64,000 nucleotides of DNA from Zoogloeaceae bacterium. GTDB taxonomy: Bacteria > Pseudomonadota > Gammaproteobacteria > Burkholderiales > Rhodocyclaceae. Each line of letters begins with the position of its first letter. The first letter of the stretch is position 1. The stretch spans positions 1-64,000 of the forward strand of contig JAEUNY010000073.1 in the NCBI GenBank assembly GCA_016791005.1, given 5' to 3'. The position numbers and the translations under genes were made by a program. Shown here one piece after another: positions 1 through 9,313 of the stretch. Under the pieces are notes generated by a model. The model was given only the letters and a program-made list of their open reading frames with translations, did no database searches and was not told the origin of the DNA.

Positions 1-252
1 GCCATGAGCGCCGCGGCGGCGGATCGCAACTCCCACGGCTGCAGCCACGGCGCCGACTGGACCTTCTTCGGCCGCGCCTACTTCCAAGAAGCCCTGGGCC
101 AGACCCGCTCCTTCGAAACCGCCTTCGACCTCGCCCGCGAAGCCGTCGGCCGGCGAGAGTCGGACGAAGGCGTGGACGCCTCGCTGCCCCAGATCGCAGT
201 GGGGAACGGGATCCGGGTGGCGCTGAAAGCCGTCGAAAGGGGGGTGCCCTGA
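1..252 (+). CDS. C13-family (legumain/caspase-like) peptidase, C-terminal fragment
   Basis: The reading frame is open from the first base and ends at 252, so this is the 3' end of a gene that begins outside the window. The readable 83 residues include CSHGADWTFFGRAYFQEAL and a helical stretch around AFDLAREAVGRRE. These resemble the C-terminal part of bacterial Peptidase_C13 family proteins, which are cysteine proteases with a caspase-like fold. The catalytic His and Cys lie upstream and cannot be seen. A GC-rich hairpin follows the stop. The assignment rests on motif memory only. Confidence 0.6.
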   Translation, partial: AMSAAAADRNSHGCSHGADWTFFGRAYFQEALGQTRSFETAFDLAREAVGRRESDEGVDASLPQIAVGNGIRVALKAVERGVP

Positions 253-253
253 G

Positions 254-282
254 TCCCGCAGGGGCCCCGTGGGCCTGCGGGA
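254..282 (+). terminator. GC-rich hairpin after the C13 peptidase gene
   Basis: A 9-bp perfect stem (TCCCGCAGG with CCTGCGGGA) with an 11-base loop starts two bases after the peptidase stop. No T-run follows, so it may slow or protect the transcript rather than terminate it. Confidence 0.4.
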
Positions 283-424
283 GTCACCTCAGCGGGCCGA
301 AACCGGGACTGTGCGATTCCTGGCCCACCCCGCTCAAACCCGCAACCGTCTGATTTCTTGATAGAATCCTGCCATTCCTGAATCCGCCGCCCACCAGGGC
401 GGCTTTGTTTTTGCCTCGGTCCCG

Positions 425-2029
425 ATGAACACCCCCTTCCCGCCCGAACTTCTGCGCGATGTGGCCAAGCGCCGCACCTTCGCCATCATTTCCCACCCCG
501 ACGCGGGCAAGACCACGCTGACCGAAAAGCTGCTGCTCTTTGGCGGCGCGATCCAGCTCGCCGGCACGGTGAAGGCGCGCAAGTCCGCCCGCCACGCCAC
601 GTCGGACTGGATGGAAGTGGAAAAGCAGCGCGGCATTTCGGTGACCAGCTCGGTGATGCAGTTCGAGTACCAGGGCAACACCATCAACCTGCTCGATACG
701 CCGGGCCACGAGGATTTCTCGGAAGACACCTACCGGGTGCTCACCGCCGTCGATGCCGCCGTGATGGTGATCGACGCCGCCAAGGGCGTGGAAGCCCAGA
801 CCATCAAGCTCCTGGAGGTGTGCCGCCTGCGGGACACGCCCATCATCACCTTCATCAACAAGCTCGATCGCGAGGTGAAGGAGCCCTTCGACCTGCTCTC
901 CGAGATCGAGGACGTGCTCAAGATCGAATGCGCGCCGGTGACCTGGCCGCTGGGCATGGGCAAGGCCTTCCGCGGCGTCTATCACCTGCAGAACGACCGC
1001 CTCTTGCGCTTCACCCCCGGTGAGGAAAAGCGCAGCGACGCGGAAGAAATTCGCGGCATCGCCAACCCCCAGCTCGACCAGCTGTTCCCCATGGAAGTCG
1101 GGCAGTTGCGGGACGACGTGGAACTCATCCAGGGCGCTTCCCACCCCTTCAGCCTGGACGCCTTCCTGGCGGGCAAGCAGACCCCGGTGTTCTTCGGCTC
1201 GGGGATCAACAACTTCGGCGTGCAGGAAATCCTCCAGGCCCTGCTGGACTGGGCGCCCCCGCCTCAGCCCCGGGATGGCGGCAGCCGCATGGTGCAGCCC
1301 GCCGAGCCGGCCTTTTCCGGCTTCGTGTTCAAGATCCAGGCCAACATGGACCCCAAGCACCGGGACCGCATCGCCTTCTTCCGGGTCTGCTCCGGCCGCT
1401 ACCAGTCCGGCATGAAGGTGCGCCACGTGCGCGCCGGGCGCGAGATGAAGCTCGCCAACGCGCTGACCTTCATGGCCAACGAACGGGTGATCATGGAAGA
1501 AGCGGTGGCGGGCGACATCATCGGCATCCACAACCACGGCCAGCTCGCCATCGGAGACACCCTCACGGAAGGCGAAGCTCTCGGCTTCAAGGGCATTCCC
1601 TACTTCTCGCCGGAACTCTTCCGCGCCGCCCGCCTGCGCGACCCCCTCAAGGCCAAGCAGTTGCAGAAGGGCTTGCAGGAGCTGGGCGAGGAAGGCGCGA
1701 TCCAGGTCTTCGAACTCGAAGGCGGCAACATGCTCCTGGGCGCCGTCGGCTTCCTCCAGTTCGAAGTCGTCGCCAGCCGCCTCCAGGCCGAATATAAGGT
1801 GGACGCGATCTTCGAACCGGCGGAAATCTACACCGCCCGCTGGCTCACCTTCCCCGACGACCTCACCCGCCGCAACTTCGAACGCGAACAGGCCATGCGA
1901 CTAGGGAAGGACGTGGACGGCAACCCTGTCTACCTGGCCTCCACCCGCTATAACCTGGACGTGACCCGGGAGAAATGGCCCAAGGTGGGCTTCCACGCCA
2001 CCCGGGAGCATGGGCAGGTGTTGGGGTAG
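425..2029 (+). CDS. prfC: Peptide chain release factor 3 (RF3)
   Basis: RF3 is a translational GTPase that removes RF1 or RF2 from the ribosome after peptide release. The 534-residue product matches the usual family length. It starts [19 protein letters not shown]. The G1 P-loop is in [14 protein letters not shown], the G3 motif is DTPGHEDF and the G4 motif is NKLD, near residues 17, 90 and 144. EF-G-like domains II and III follow, including the conserved [10 protein letters not shown] stretch near the C-terminus. It stands alone, with an upstream gap of about 140 bases that should hold its promoter, and is followed by a REP-like hairpin. Confidence 0.97.
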   Translation: MNTPFPPELLRDVAKRRTFAIISHPDAGKTTLTEKLLLFGGAIQLAGTVKARKSARHATSDWMEVEKQRGISVTSSVMQFEYQGNTINLLDTPGHEDFSEDTYRVLTAVDAAVMVIDAAKGVEAQTIKLLEVCRLRDTPIITFINKLDREVKEPFDLLSEIEDVLKIECAPVTWPLGMGKAFRGVYHLQNDRLLRFTPGEEKRSDAEEIRGIANPQLDQLFPMEVGQLRDDVELIQGASHPFSLDAFLAGKQTPVFFGSGINNFGVQEILQALLDWAPPPQPRDGGSRMVQPAEPAFSGFVFKIQANMDPKHRDRIAFFRVCSGRYQSGMKVRHVRAGREMKLANALTFMANERVIMEEAVAGDIIGIHNHGQLAIGDTLTEGEALGFKGIPYFSPELFRAARLRDPLKAKQLQKGLQELGEEGAIQVFELEGGNMLLGAVGFLQFEVVASRLQAEYKVDAIFEPAEIYTARWLTFPDDLTRRNFEREQAMRLGKDVDGNPVYLASTRYNLDVTREKWPKVGFHATREHGQVLG

Positions 2030-2040
2030 GGGCTTGTAGA

Positions 2041-2070
2041 GCGGATGCGCCGCGCAGCGGCGTTATCCGC
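2041..2070. repeat. REP-like palindromic element
   Basis: An imperfect palindrome of about 30 bases begins GCGGATGCGCCGC and ends GCGGCGTTATCCGC, 11 bases after the prfC stop. Its GCGGAT/ATCCGC ends resemble intergenic REP/BIME-type repeats common in GC-rich proteobacteria. Only one copy was noticed here, so the repeat status is inferred. Confidence 0.4.
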
Positions 2071-2132
2071 CGCATGGGGTTGCTACGCTGCCCACCATTC
2101 GGCGGACGGCGCTGGCTTTTTCGCCCTATGGG

Positions 2133-3476
2133 CTACCTGCCAACCCGAGCGAGCCGTTCTCTTAAGTTCTCCGGAGCGTAGAACACAAATGCTTTCCCCT
2201 CCTGGGTCCGATCCAGGAGTCCTAGTTCCTCTAACCCTAGGAGATCAGTTCGAGCCGTCTGATATACCACTTGATGTGCTTTTTGGTGGCTACTCATTCG
2301 GTAGGCCTCATGGGGATGATTGAGTGCATGATTTATGAGAGCTAGTTGGCGGGAGTTAAGATGCAGATTCAATGCCGGCCAAATTGCGACCAGTTTTGCG
2401 TTAGCCCTCTTCTCTTTGGTTTTACCTGCAAGATAGTCATGCAGAGAATCGATTGCCCGATTCAGGGTATCCAATTGGTGCACTACGAAATAGGTTGTAT
2501 CTCCCCCATCGGTTTCGGTATGGAGATAGGCTTGAACGTACTGCCTGGGGGCTCGGCGTAGGAATTGCGATATGGAGAGGAATTCCGTCAGCCAGTAGCC
2601 GCTACGGGCCATAGCCCAGTAAAACAATGCCCGGGCAGTGCGACCATTGCCATCGACGAAGGGGTGATCATAGCCGACCATGAAATGCAGCAGGATCGCC
2701 CTCACCGCGGGATGGACGAAGGGAGTGGTATCAACGCTCTGGTTTGCGAAAGCACAGAGACGTTCCAAACGGGCTGGCAATTCGAGATGGGAAGGAGGCT
2801 GGTGAAGTAGCGCACCATCGCGGTTATCGGTGACCCTCACCTCGTCATCCCGGCGAAGCTGCCCGGAGCCAGCAGGATCATCCAAGGTATTAATGGTGAG
2901 CATACTGTGCAGTTCGAGGATGCGATCGGGGGTGATCGGCTCCCCCTTCAGCCCCCGCAGATGGTTCATTGCTTGGTAGTTGTTGTAGATCATCGCCTCG
3001 CTTCGATCACGGGGCTTTCGGCCATCCCGCAACATAGCCTCTGCCACCCGCCGCGTAGTAGATGCTCCTTCCAATTGACTGGATGTAATCGCTTCCTCCC
3101 GCAGCGAGTGGAGCAGATAGCGCTGGTTGTTCTCGTCAATATTCAAGCCGTCGGGAACGCGCAGTTGTCCAGCTGCGTCCTGGTCGAGGTGATAGAGACG
3201 AATTTGAACAGGATCTGGTATTGCTACTGAAAACGGGCGGCCATCCTTATCGAACAGGGGCAGTTCCGAAAGAAGCGCATTTCGGGCTAAGCGAATCGCC
3301 AGCCACCATTGCTCAGAGCTAACGCCCTCGGGCGGCGTTCGGTGCCTAAGTTCGTCCCAATGTAGGTAACGGCCGTCTACCAAGGGGTCGCGATGCTTCA
3401 GCAGACGCTGCAGGAGATCTGGACGAAGCCCGCGAAAAAGGGATTCGAAACTGGGAGGGTTTAGTGGAAGTTTCAT
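2133..3476 (-). CDS. Fic/DOC family AMP-transferase with C-terminal winged helix
   Basis: Fic enzymes transfer AMP or a related group from a nucleotide to hydroxyl side chains of target proteins. The 447-residue product has a Fic_N region and an inhibitory helix motif SSQLEG (residues 132-137, Glu136), which normally blocks ATP in class II Fic proteins. The full Fic core HPFVDGNGRTAR (271-282) includes the catalytic His271. The last ~80 residues look like a winged helix-turn-helix. The gene is markedly AT-richer than its neighbours (45% GC by hand count at 2401-2460), suggesting transfer. Its upstream region is packed with TTAGTA/TACTAA hexamers. No toxin-antitoxin partner is seen, which fits self-inhibition. 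The cellular target is unknown. Confidence 0.9.
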   Translation of the reverse strand: MKLPLNPPSFESLFRGLRPDLLQRLLKHRDPLVDGRYLHWDELRHRTPPEGVSSEQWWLAIRLARNALLSELPLFDKDGRPFSVAIPDPVQIRLYHLDQDAAGQLRVPDGLNIDENNQRYLLHSLREEAITSSQLEGASTTRRVAEAMLRDGRKPRDRSEAMIYNNYQAMNHLRGLKGEPITPDRILELHSMLTINTLDDPAGSGQLRRDDEVRVTDNRDGALLHQPPSHLELPARLERLCAFANQSVDTTPFVHPAVRAILLHFMVGYDHPFVDGNGRTARALFYWAMARSGYWLTEFLSISQFLRRAPRQYVQAYLHTETDGGDTTYFVVHQLDTLNRAIDSLHDYLAGKTKEKRANAKLVAIWPALNLHLNSRQLALINHALNHPHEAYRMSSHQKAHQVVYQTARTDLLGLEELGLLDRTQEGKAFVFYAPENLRERLARVGR

Positions 3477-3477
3477 G

Positions 3478-3562
3478 TACTAAATTAGTAGAATTTAGTA
3501 GCTATTAGTATAGCCGGGCCTTAAATCTACTATCTACTAATTCCTGCCAATTTCCTACTAAT
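3478..3562 (-). promoter_or_regulatory. Phased TTAGTA/TACTAA operator array upstream of fic
   Basis: The hexamer TTAGTA occurs at 3485, 3495 and 3505, exactly 10 bases apart. Its complement TACTAA occurs at 3478 (touching the fic start codon), 3535 and 3556 (21 bases apart). Six copies in 85 bases, phased on the helical repeat, look like a cooperative operator. The winged helix at the end of the Fic protein is the obvious candidate binder. This is inference. Confidence 0.5.
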
Positions 3563-4304
3563 TAGCATTTATCATCACCTCCCCCAGCAGCGCCCGCATC
3601 CGCCGCCAGTGCGTCCCCTCCCAGAACACCCGGCGGCATTGCTCGCAGGTGGAAAATTGGGCGTAGTGCTCGAACACCCGCTCCGGTAAGCGGCCTGCGA
3701 CCAAGGCTTTGTCGATCGCCGCGAGGGGGGCGTTGCAGTGCAGGCAAAGGGTGAAGGGGCGGGCGCTGCGGGCGAGGTCGAGGCGGTGGAAGATCTCGCG
3801 GAACTGGGCGGCGGACTTGATGGCCCGCACGTAGCAGCCGTGGGTGATGGTGCGGCGCTTGAGGAGCTCACGGTCGCGGGTGAGCACGATGCGGCTTTCG
3901 GCCGCGGCGAGGCGTTCGATTTCCGGGTCGGCGTAGAAGTTGTCGTAGAGGGTGTCGAAACCCGCCATGCGCAGCAGATGGGCGAGCCCGCCGAGGTGGG
4001 CGTCGGCCACGAAGCGGAGGCTGCGCAGGGGGTGATCCCGCACCCGCAGCAGCGGGGTGATGTCGAAGGCCTCGAACTTGGGATACACCGCCACCCGGTC
4101 GCCCTCGGCCAGGACGCGTTCGAAGCCCACCGACTCGCCATTCACCAGCACCAGTTCCACCTCGGTGTGGGGCACGCCCAGCGCCTCGATCATGTGCTTG
4201 GTGGTGGCGGCGCGGGCGCATGGGACGGTGATGTCCTGCTTGCGCCGCTCGGGCGGAAGGAAATCGTTGAGTTCCTCGTAGAAGCGGAAGGTGGCGGTCA
4301 CCAT
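3558..4304 (-). CDS. Mut7-C RNase domain protein with N-terminal ubiquitin-like domain
   Basis: A 248-residue protein. The start at 4304 is preferred over upstream in-frame starts because AGGAG lies 9 bases before it. The first ~80 residues (TATFRFYEELNDFLPPERR) fit the Mut7-C ubiquitin-like domain. The rest fits the Mut7-C RNase (PIN-like) domain, with acidic residues in RFVADAHLGGLA and VLTRDRELLK. A zinc ribbon of two CxxC pairs, CLHC and CEQC, lies near the C-terminus. The family is predicted to act on RNA, but no substrate is known. It starts 29 bases after the YdcF gene and is probably cotranscribed with it. Confidence 0.85.
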   Translation of the reverse strand: MVTATFRFYEELNDFLPPERRKQDITVPCARAATTKHMIEALGVPHTEVELVLVNGESVGFERVLAEGDRVAVYPKFEAFDITPLLRVRDHPLRSLRFVADAHLGGLAHLLRMAGFDTLYDNFYADPEIERLAAAESRIVLTRDRELLKRRTITHGCYVRAIKSAAQFREIFHRLDLARSARPFTLCLHCNAPLAAIDKALVAGRLPERVFEHYAQFSTCEQCRRVFWEGTHWRRMRALLGEVMINAN

Positions 4305-4333
4305 GGAACCCGTCTCCTGAATGGCGACCGGGG

Positions 4334-5101
4334 TCAGCGGCTCAGGGCATAGGCGAGACGGCCCAGCCACTCATGAACGGCGAACCAGCCCGCGTAAGCG
4401 GACTGAGCGGAGGGCAGGACGTCGAGGACCGATTCGGCCAGGTCCGGCCCCCCCAGCCAGGCGGTGGGCGCCGGGATGACCTGGAAGCCGGCCGCCTCGA
4501 ATTCACCCACGGCCCGGGGCATGTGGGCGGCGTGGGTGACCAGGGCGATGCTGCGGACTCCGGCCGCCTGGAGCTGGACGGCGCTGAAGCGGGCATTCTC
4601 CCGGGTATCCCGTGAGGCGGTTTCCTGCCACCGCGCCCGCAGGCCGAAGTCCTGGTCGAGGGCGTCGGCCATCAACGCGGCCTCCGGCACCTCGCCAGTG
4701 GGAGCGCCGCCGGTGACGAGGATCGGCAGCCCGCTGCGCCGCGCCAGGCGGGCCCCGTAGCGGACCCGCTCCAGGCTCAGGCAATTGAGGGTCGGGCCGC
4801 CAAATTCCGGCGCATGGCGCCGCTGGCCACCGCCGAGGATGACGATGGCCTGGGCGCGACGCATCGCCTCCGGGGTGACGGGGGGCGTGGCTTCCAGGGG
4901 CCGCAGGAGGAGTCCGACCACCATCGGAAGCGTCAGCGCGATGGCCAGCCCCCATCCCAACCAGGCAAGACGCCGGCCCCAGCGGGGGGAGCGACCGGCC
5001 AGGGCAAGCCCGACGGCGACGAGGAGGAGAGGCCCCACCGGCGGCAGAATGGCGAGGGCGACGAGTTTTTTGGCCCAGAAGAGGGCGAGGCTGAAGTCCA
5101 T
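4334..5101 (-). CDS. YdcF/ElyC family membrane protein (DUF218)
   Basis: A 255-residue protein starting MDFSLALFWAKKLVALAIL. Two hydrophobic segments lie in the first ~75 residues. A DUF218 domain follows, with the family signature IVILGGGQRRH and later VTGGAPTGEVPEA and LVTHAAHMPRA. ElyC relatives in enterobacteria affect envelope and peptidoglycan-precursor homeostasis, but the biochemical activity of this branch is not established. A longer in-frame start exists at 5323 but lacks family character, so the start before the first membrane helix was chosen. It probably forms an operon with the downstream Mut7-C gene. Confidence 0.85.
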   Translation of the reverse strand: MDFSLALFWAKKLVALAILPPVGPLLLVAVGLALAGRSPRWGRRLAWLGWGLAIALTLPMVVGLLLRPLEATPPVTPEAMRRAQAIVILGGGQRRHAPEFGGPTLNCLSLERVRYGARLARRSGLPILVTGGAPTGEVPEAALMADALDQDFGLRARWQETASRDTRENARFSAVQLQAAGVRSIALVTHAAHMPRAVGEFEAAGFQVIPAPTAWLGGPDLAESVLDVLPSAQSAYAGWFAVHEWLGRLAYALSR

Positions 5102-5239
5102 GACGGGCGGGAACGCGAGATTGTGGCCGGAGGGTGAGGCCAGTATTATCCCGGACCAAGCCCACCGGCAGGATGCCTCCATGTCCGATCCTCGCTTTGG
5201 AAGACCATCCCCTCTCCGCCTCAGCGCCGCCAACCCGCG

Positions 5240-5698
5240 ATGAATCTCGGCTGGCGGGAAGTCATCTGGATCGTTGCCGGGCTCGCCGCGCTCTACGCCG
5301 TGATGCAGCTGGGCCGCCTCCATGGTCTGCGCCGCGCCCGGCGCGCCGCCCAGCGGGTCGCGGCGACGCCGCCGGCCAATTTCGCTTCCGAACTGGAAAT
5401 TCAGCAGCTCCGCCGGGAAGTCGCGGTCCTGCGGGAAGACATCGCCCGCGCGTCAGCCGCCGCCCAGGCTCGCCACGATCGCCTGGAGGCCAGCCTAACC
5501 GCCCTCCAGGAGCGCATTGACGAGCGCCCCGCCGACAGCGGACTAGCCCCGCAGTATGGCGAAGCCATGGTTTTCGCCCGGCGCGGCCTGCCCGCCGACG
5601 TGATCGCCGAACGCTGCGGGATTTCGGTGGCCGAGGCGGAACTGGTCCGCTCGCTGGCCCAACGCGGTGAATCCTCTTCGACTGGAAGCGAACCATGA
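5240..5698 (+). CDS. DUF2802 family protein
   Basis: A 152-residue protein with an N-terminal membrane helix (VIWIVAGLAALYAVMQLG), a coiled-coil region (about 50-100) and a small helical C-terminal domain. In that domain, YGEAMVFARRGLPADVIAERCGISVAEAELV looks like a helix-turn-helix, the hallmark of DUF2802. Function is unknown. Its stop overlaps the start of the SPOR gene (ATGA), so the two are translationally coupled. Confidence 0.8.
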   Translation: MNLGWREVIWIVAGLAALYAVMQLGRLHGLRRARRAAQRVAATPPANFASELEIQQLRREVAVLREDIARASAAAQARHDRLEASLTALQERIDERPADSGLAPQYGEAMVFARRGLPADVIAERCGISVAEAELVRSLAQRGESSSTGSEP

Positions 5699-6366
5699 AC
5701 GCTCCCCCTGACGACGATCCCGGCGAGGATGCCGGCGGCCTGAAGCGGAAGCTCATCCTCCGCGCCACCCTCGCCGCCCTGCTGGTGGTGGCCCTGCTGG
5801 GTGGTCTGGCGCTCTTCGAGGGGCTGAATCAGCCTCCACCGCCCCCGATCGCCCGGCAAACCCCGGCGCCCCTGGCGATGCCCGCCCCGCCGGCTCCCGT
5901 GCCCGTGAGCACTCCCGCCGAATCGCCCCCCACCCCGGCCCCACCGCCGGTGCCGGAGGAAACCCGGGCGCCGGAACTGGTGCCGCCGGCCCAGCGCCAC
6001 GCCGATGGACCGCCACCCCTGGCCACCGGCGCCCGCCTGGTGGTGAGCGGCGAGAGCGTGGCCCCGCCCAGCCCCGCGCCTGCCGCCCAATCCCCGCAGC
6101 CCGGCCCGCCCGCGCGCTCGGCCCCCGCCGTCGCGGGGCACGGGTACCAGATTCAATTGGGGGTCTTCGGCACCCTGGAAAACGCCCAGGCGCTGCAAGC
6201 CGCCTTGGCGGCCGAGGGCATCCCCGCTCGGGTGGAGAGCCGGGTGGTGGTGGGGCCCTTCGAGGATCGGACGGCGGCCAAGGCTGCTCAGGCCCGCCTG
6301 CGCAAGGCCGGCCACGGCGCGGGGGTTCTGGTACCTCCCCGACCGGCCTCCCGCCACGCTGGCTGA
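5695..6366 (+). CDS. SPOR domain membrane protein
   Basis: A 223-residue protein with a short cytoplasmic tail and one membrane helix (about residues 24-42). A long proline/alanine-rich linker (about 45-145) follows, then a C-terminal SPOR domain beginning GYQIQLGVFGTLENAQALQA. SPOR domains bind denuded glycan strands at the septum, so the protein probably sits in the inner membrane with its SPOR domain in the periplasm at the division site. It overlaps the DUF2802 gene by four bases. Confidence 0.88.
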   Translation: MNAPPDDDPGEDAGGLKRKLILRATLAALLVVALLGGLALFEGLNQPPPPPIARQTPAPLAMPAPPAPVPVSTPAESPPTPAPPPVPEETRAPELVPPAQRHADGPPPLATGARLVVSGESVAPPSPAPAAQSPQPGPPARSAPAVAGHGYQIQLGVFGTLENAQALQAALAAEGIPARVESRVVVGPFEDRTAAKAAQARLRKAGHGAGVLVPPRPASRHAG

Positions 6367-6377
6367 ACGGGCCTGCT

Positions 6378-6716
6378 TCAGCCTGCGCCGCCCGCCGCCT
6401 TGTCCAGCCGGCGCAGGAAGACCTTCATCTCCTTGGCGGCCTGGACGTCCCCCTTGGCCTCAGCCACCGCAATGCCCTCCCGATAGGCCGCCTGGGCGCC
6501 CGCAACGTCGCCCAGGGTGGTCAGGGCTTTGGCGAGGAGCTTCCAGGCGGCGGAGTGGCGAGGATCGGTGGCCAGCGCGGCCCGCAGGTGTTCGGCAGCG
6601 CGACCGGGATCGTCCGCCTTGAGATATTCGTTGCCGAGGGAATAGCGCAGCAGGGGCCCGTCGCGGGGCCCGCCGAGGAGTTTTTCCAGATTGGTGATGA
6701 TGCTCGGGTTGGGCAT
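6378..6716 (-). CDS. Small tetratricopeptide repeat protein
   Basis: A 112-residue helical protein starting [20 protein letters not shown]. Residues 20-90 ([36 protein letters not shown] in part) form about two TPR units with the typical small-large residue pattern. No signal peptide or catalytic motif is seen. An in-frame extension to 6878 would run into the ridA promoter region, so the inner ATG was chosen. It probably mediates protein-protein contact; the partner is unknown. Confidence 0.75.
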   Translation of the reverse strand: MPNPSIITNLEKLLGGPRDGPLLRYSLGNEYLKADDPGRAAEHLRAALATDPRHSAAWKLLAKALTTLGDVAGAQAAYREGIAVAEAKGDVQAAKEMKVFLRRLDKAAGGAG

Positions 6717-6828
6717 GGTGACAGTGATCCTTGGCGAGGGCGTTACAATCGGGCGCGCGCTTTCGCGAAGACCTTTGAGCCCGCGCTCCCGTCTGTGGCT
6801 GGGAGCGCGCATCCGACCAGGAGTTTCC

Positions 6829-7209
6829 ATGACCCGCCGTATCGTTTCCACTCCCGCCGCTCCCGCCGCCATCGGCACCTATTCCCAGGCCGTCCAGGTC
6901 GGCAACACGATCTACACCGCCGGCCAGATCGGGCTAGATCCCGCCAGCATGGAGCTGGTGGAGGGCTTCGAGGCCCAGACCGTGCGGGTCTTCGAGAACC
7001 TGAAGGCCGTGGCCGAGGCGGCGGGGGCGAGCCTGGGCGACGCGGTGAAGGTGAACCTCTACCTCACCGATCTCGCCAATTTCGCCAAGGTCAATGAGGT
7101 GATGGCGCGATACTTCACCCAGCCCTACCCGGCGCGGGCTGCCGTAGGCGTGGCCTCCCTGCCCAAGGGCGCCCTGGTGGAGGCCGACGCCATCCTCGTC
7201 ACCGGCTGA
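6829..7209 (+). CDS. ridA: RidA family enamine/imine deaminase
   Basis: RidA hydrolyses reactive 2-aminoacrylate and related enamines released by PLP enzymes, protecting the cell from damage. The 126-residue product has the family length. It contains [20 protein letters not shown], the catalytic-arginine segment [20 protein letters not shown], and a C-terminal Glu within VEADAI. The start at 6829 is supported by AGGAG five bases upstream; an in-frame upstream ATG at 6691 lacks family sequence. It lies seven bases before recG. Confidence 0.93.
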   Translation: MTRRIVSTPAAPAAIGTYSQAVQVGNTIYTAGQIGLDPASMELVEGFEAQTVRVFENLKAVAEAAGASLGDAVKVNLYLTDLANFAKVNEVMARYFTQPYPARAAVGVASLPKGALVEADAILVTG

Positions 7210-7216
7210 TCGACTC

Positions 7217-9277
7217 TTGCCCTCCGCCGCGTCGTCTGCCGGGGCGGGCTGGGCCGGGGTCGGGCCCCAGTTGGCGGGGCGCCTCGCCAAGCTGGACATC
7301 CGCGGCGACCGGGATCTCGCCCTGCACCTGCCCCTGCGCTACGAGGACGAGACCCGCCTCGTGGCCATCGCCGATGCGCCCGAGGGCCTGCCGGTGCAGG
7401 TGGAGGGCGTGGTGGAGGCCTGCGAGGTCCGCCTGCGGCCGCGCCGGCAGTTGGTGGCGCGGGTGGCCGACGCGAGCGGCGGCCTCACGGTGCGCCTCCT
7501 CCATTTCCATCCCTCCCAGGCCAAGCAGCTTGAACCCGGCGGCCGGCTGCGCCTCTTCGGCGAGATCCGCGCCGGCTTTTTCGGGGCGGAGATGGTGCAT
7601 CCCCGCATGCGCCCGGTCGCGGAGGGGGAGAGCCTCCCCGAGGCCCTGACGCCCATCTATCCCACCACGGCCGGGCTGGCCCAATCGGCCCTCAAGAAGT
7701 TGATCGGCCGGGCCCTCGCGCACCTGCCAGAGGAGGATCTCCTGCCGGAAGTCCAGGCCGAGCCCTGCGGCTTGCCCACCTTCAGCGCCGCCCTGCGCTT
7801 CCTCCACGCGCCACCGCCGGGCACCCCGCTCGCCGAGCTGGAAGCCCGCAGCCACCCGGCCTGGCAGCGCATCAAGTTCGAAGAACTGCTCGTGCAGCAG
7901 CTTTCGCTACGTCGGGCCCACGCCGCCCGCCGCGCCAAGAATGCGCCCCGTCTCGTGGGTGACGGCAGCCTGACGGGGCCGCTGCGGGCCAGCCTGCCCT
8001 TCTCCCTCACCGGTGCTCAGGAGCGGGCGGTCGGTGAAATCGCCGGGGAGCTGGCCGCCCCCCACCCGATGCAGCGGCTGCTCCAGGGCGACGTGGGGAG
8101 CGGCAAGACCATCGTGGCGGCCCTGGCCATGCTGCAGGCGGCGGAGGCCGGCTGGCAGGCCGCCCTGATGGCCCCCACCGAGATCCTCGCCGAACAGCAC
8201 TACCTCAAGCTTGCCGCCTGGCTCACGCCCCTGGGCATCGACGTGGTCTGGCTCTCCGGCAGCCAGAAGAAGAAGGCGCGGGCCGAAATGGTCGCCCGCC
8301 TCGAATCGGGCACCGCCCACCTGGCGGTGGGCACCCATGCCCTGATCACCGAGCAGGTGGCCTTCCCGCGCCTGGGGCTGGCGGTGGTAGATGAGCAGCA
8401 TCGATTCGGCGTGCGCCAGCGGGTGGCCTTGCGGGACAAGGGGGCGGAGGGCAGCGCCCCCCACCTGCTCATGATGTCCGCCACGCCAATCCCCCGCACC
8501 CTGGCCATGAGCTATTACGCCGACCTGGACGTGTCGGTGCTCGACGAATTGCCCCCCGGGCGCAGCCCGGTGGTGACCAAACTGGTGGCCGACAGCCGCC
8601 GCGACGAGGTGGTGGCCCGCCTGCGGGACGCCTGCATGGCGGGTCAACAGGCCTACTGGGTGTGCCCCCTGATCGAGGAATCCGAAACCCTGGAACTGCA
8701 GACCGCCCTCGACACCCATGCGGCGCTCGCCGCCGCGCTACCGGAACTGCGGGTGGGGCTGGTGCATGGCCGCCTCAAAGCGGCGGAGAAGACCGCCACC
8801 ATGGCCGCCTTCGCCGCCGGGGAGATCCACCTGCTCGTCGCCACCACGGTGATCGAGGTGGGGGTGGACGTGCCCAACGCCAGCCTGATGGTGATCGAGC
8901 ACGCCGAGCGGTTCGGCCTCGCCCAGCTCCACCAGCTGCGGGGCCGGGTGGGGCGCGGCGCGGCAGCCTCGGCCTGCATCCTGCTCTACGCGGGCCCTTT
9001 GTCGGAGAACGGGCGGGGCCGCCTCAAGGCGATCTTCGAACACACCGACGGCTTCGCCATCGCCCGGGAGGATCTGCGCCTGCGGGGTCCGGGGGAATTC
9101 GTCGGCGCCCGCCAGAGCGGGGTGCCCCTGCTGCGCTATGCCGATCTGGAAGCCGACGCGGACCTCATCGACGCCGCCCGCACCCTGGCCGAGCGCCTGT
9201 TGCGGGAGGACCCCGCAAGGGCGACGGCCGTCATCGAGCGCTGGCAGGGCGGGAGGGAGACCCTGCTGCGCGCCTGA
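7217..9277 (+). CDS. recG: ATP-dependent DNA helicase RecG
   Basis: RecG reverses stalled replication forks and branch-migrates Holliday junctions. The 686 residues match the family. An N-terminal wedge/OB domain lies around residues 20-160. Walker A GDVGSGKT, the DEQH box in VVDEQHRFGVRQR and the MMSATPIPRTLAM motif follow. The helicase C-terminal lobe has VIEVGVDVPNASLMVIEHAERFGL in part, and then the QLRGRVGRG motif. The start is a TTG seven bases after ridA, chosen because it gives the usual length. No strong ribosome site is visible, so translational coupling to ridA is likely. Confidence 0.96.
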   Translation: MPSAASSAGAGWAGVGPQLAGRLAKLDIRGDRDLALHLPLRYEDETRLVAIADAPEGLPVQVEGVVEACEVRLRPRRQLVARVADASGGLTVRLLHFHPSQAKQLEPGGRLRLFGEIRAGFFGAEMVHPRMRPVAEGESLPEALTPIYPTTAGLAQSALKKLIGRALAHLPEEDLLPEVQAEPCGLPTFSAALRFLHAPPPGTPLAELEARSHPAWQRIKFEELLVQQLSLRRAHAARRAKNAPRLVGDGSLTGPLRASLPFSLTGAQERAVGEIAGELAAPHPMQRLLQGDVGSGKTIVAALAMLQAAEAGWQAALMAPTEILAEQHYLKLAAWLTPLGIDVVWLSGSQKKKARAEMVARLESGTAHLAVGTHALITEQVAFPRLGLAVVDEQHRFGVRQRVALRDKGAEGSAPHLLMMSATPIPRTLAMSYYADLDVSVLDELPPGRSPVVTKLVADSRRDEVVARLRDACMAGQQAYWVCPLIEESETLELQTALDTHAALAAALPELRVGLVHGRLKAAEKTATMAAFAAGEIHLLVATTVIEVGVDVPNASLMVIEHAERFGLAQLHQLRGRVGRGAAASACILLYAGPLSENGRGRLKAIFEHTDGFAIAREDLRLRGPGEFVGARQSGVPLLRYADLEADADLIDAARTLAERLLREDPARATAVIERWQGGRETLLRA

Positions 9278-9313
9278 TCGGGGGCCCCTTCCCCATGAAT
9301 TGCCCAGGGCAGC

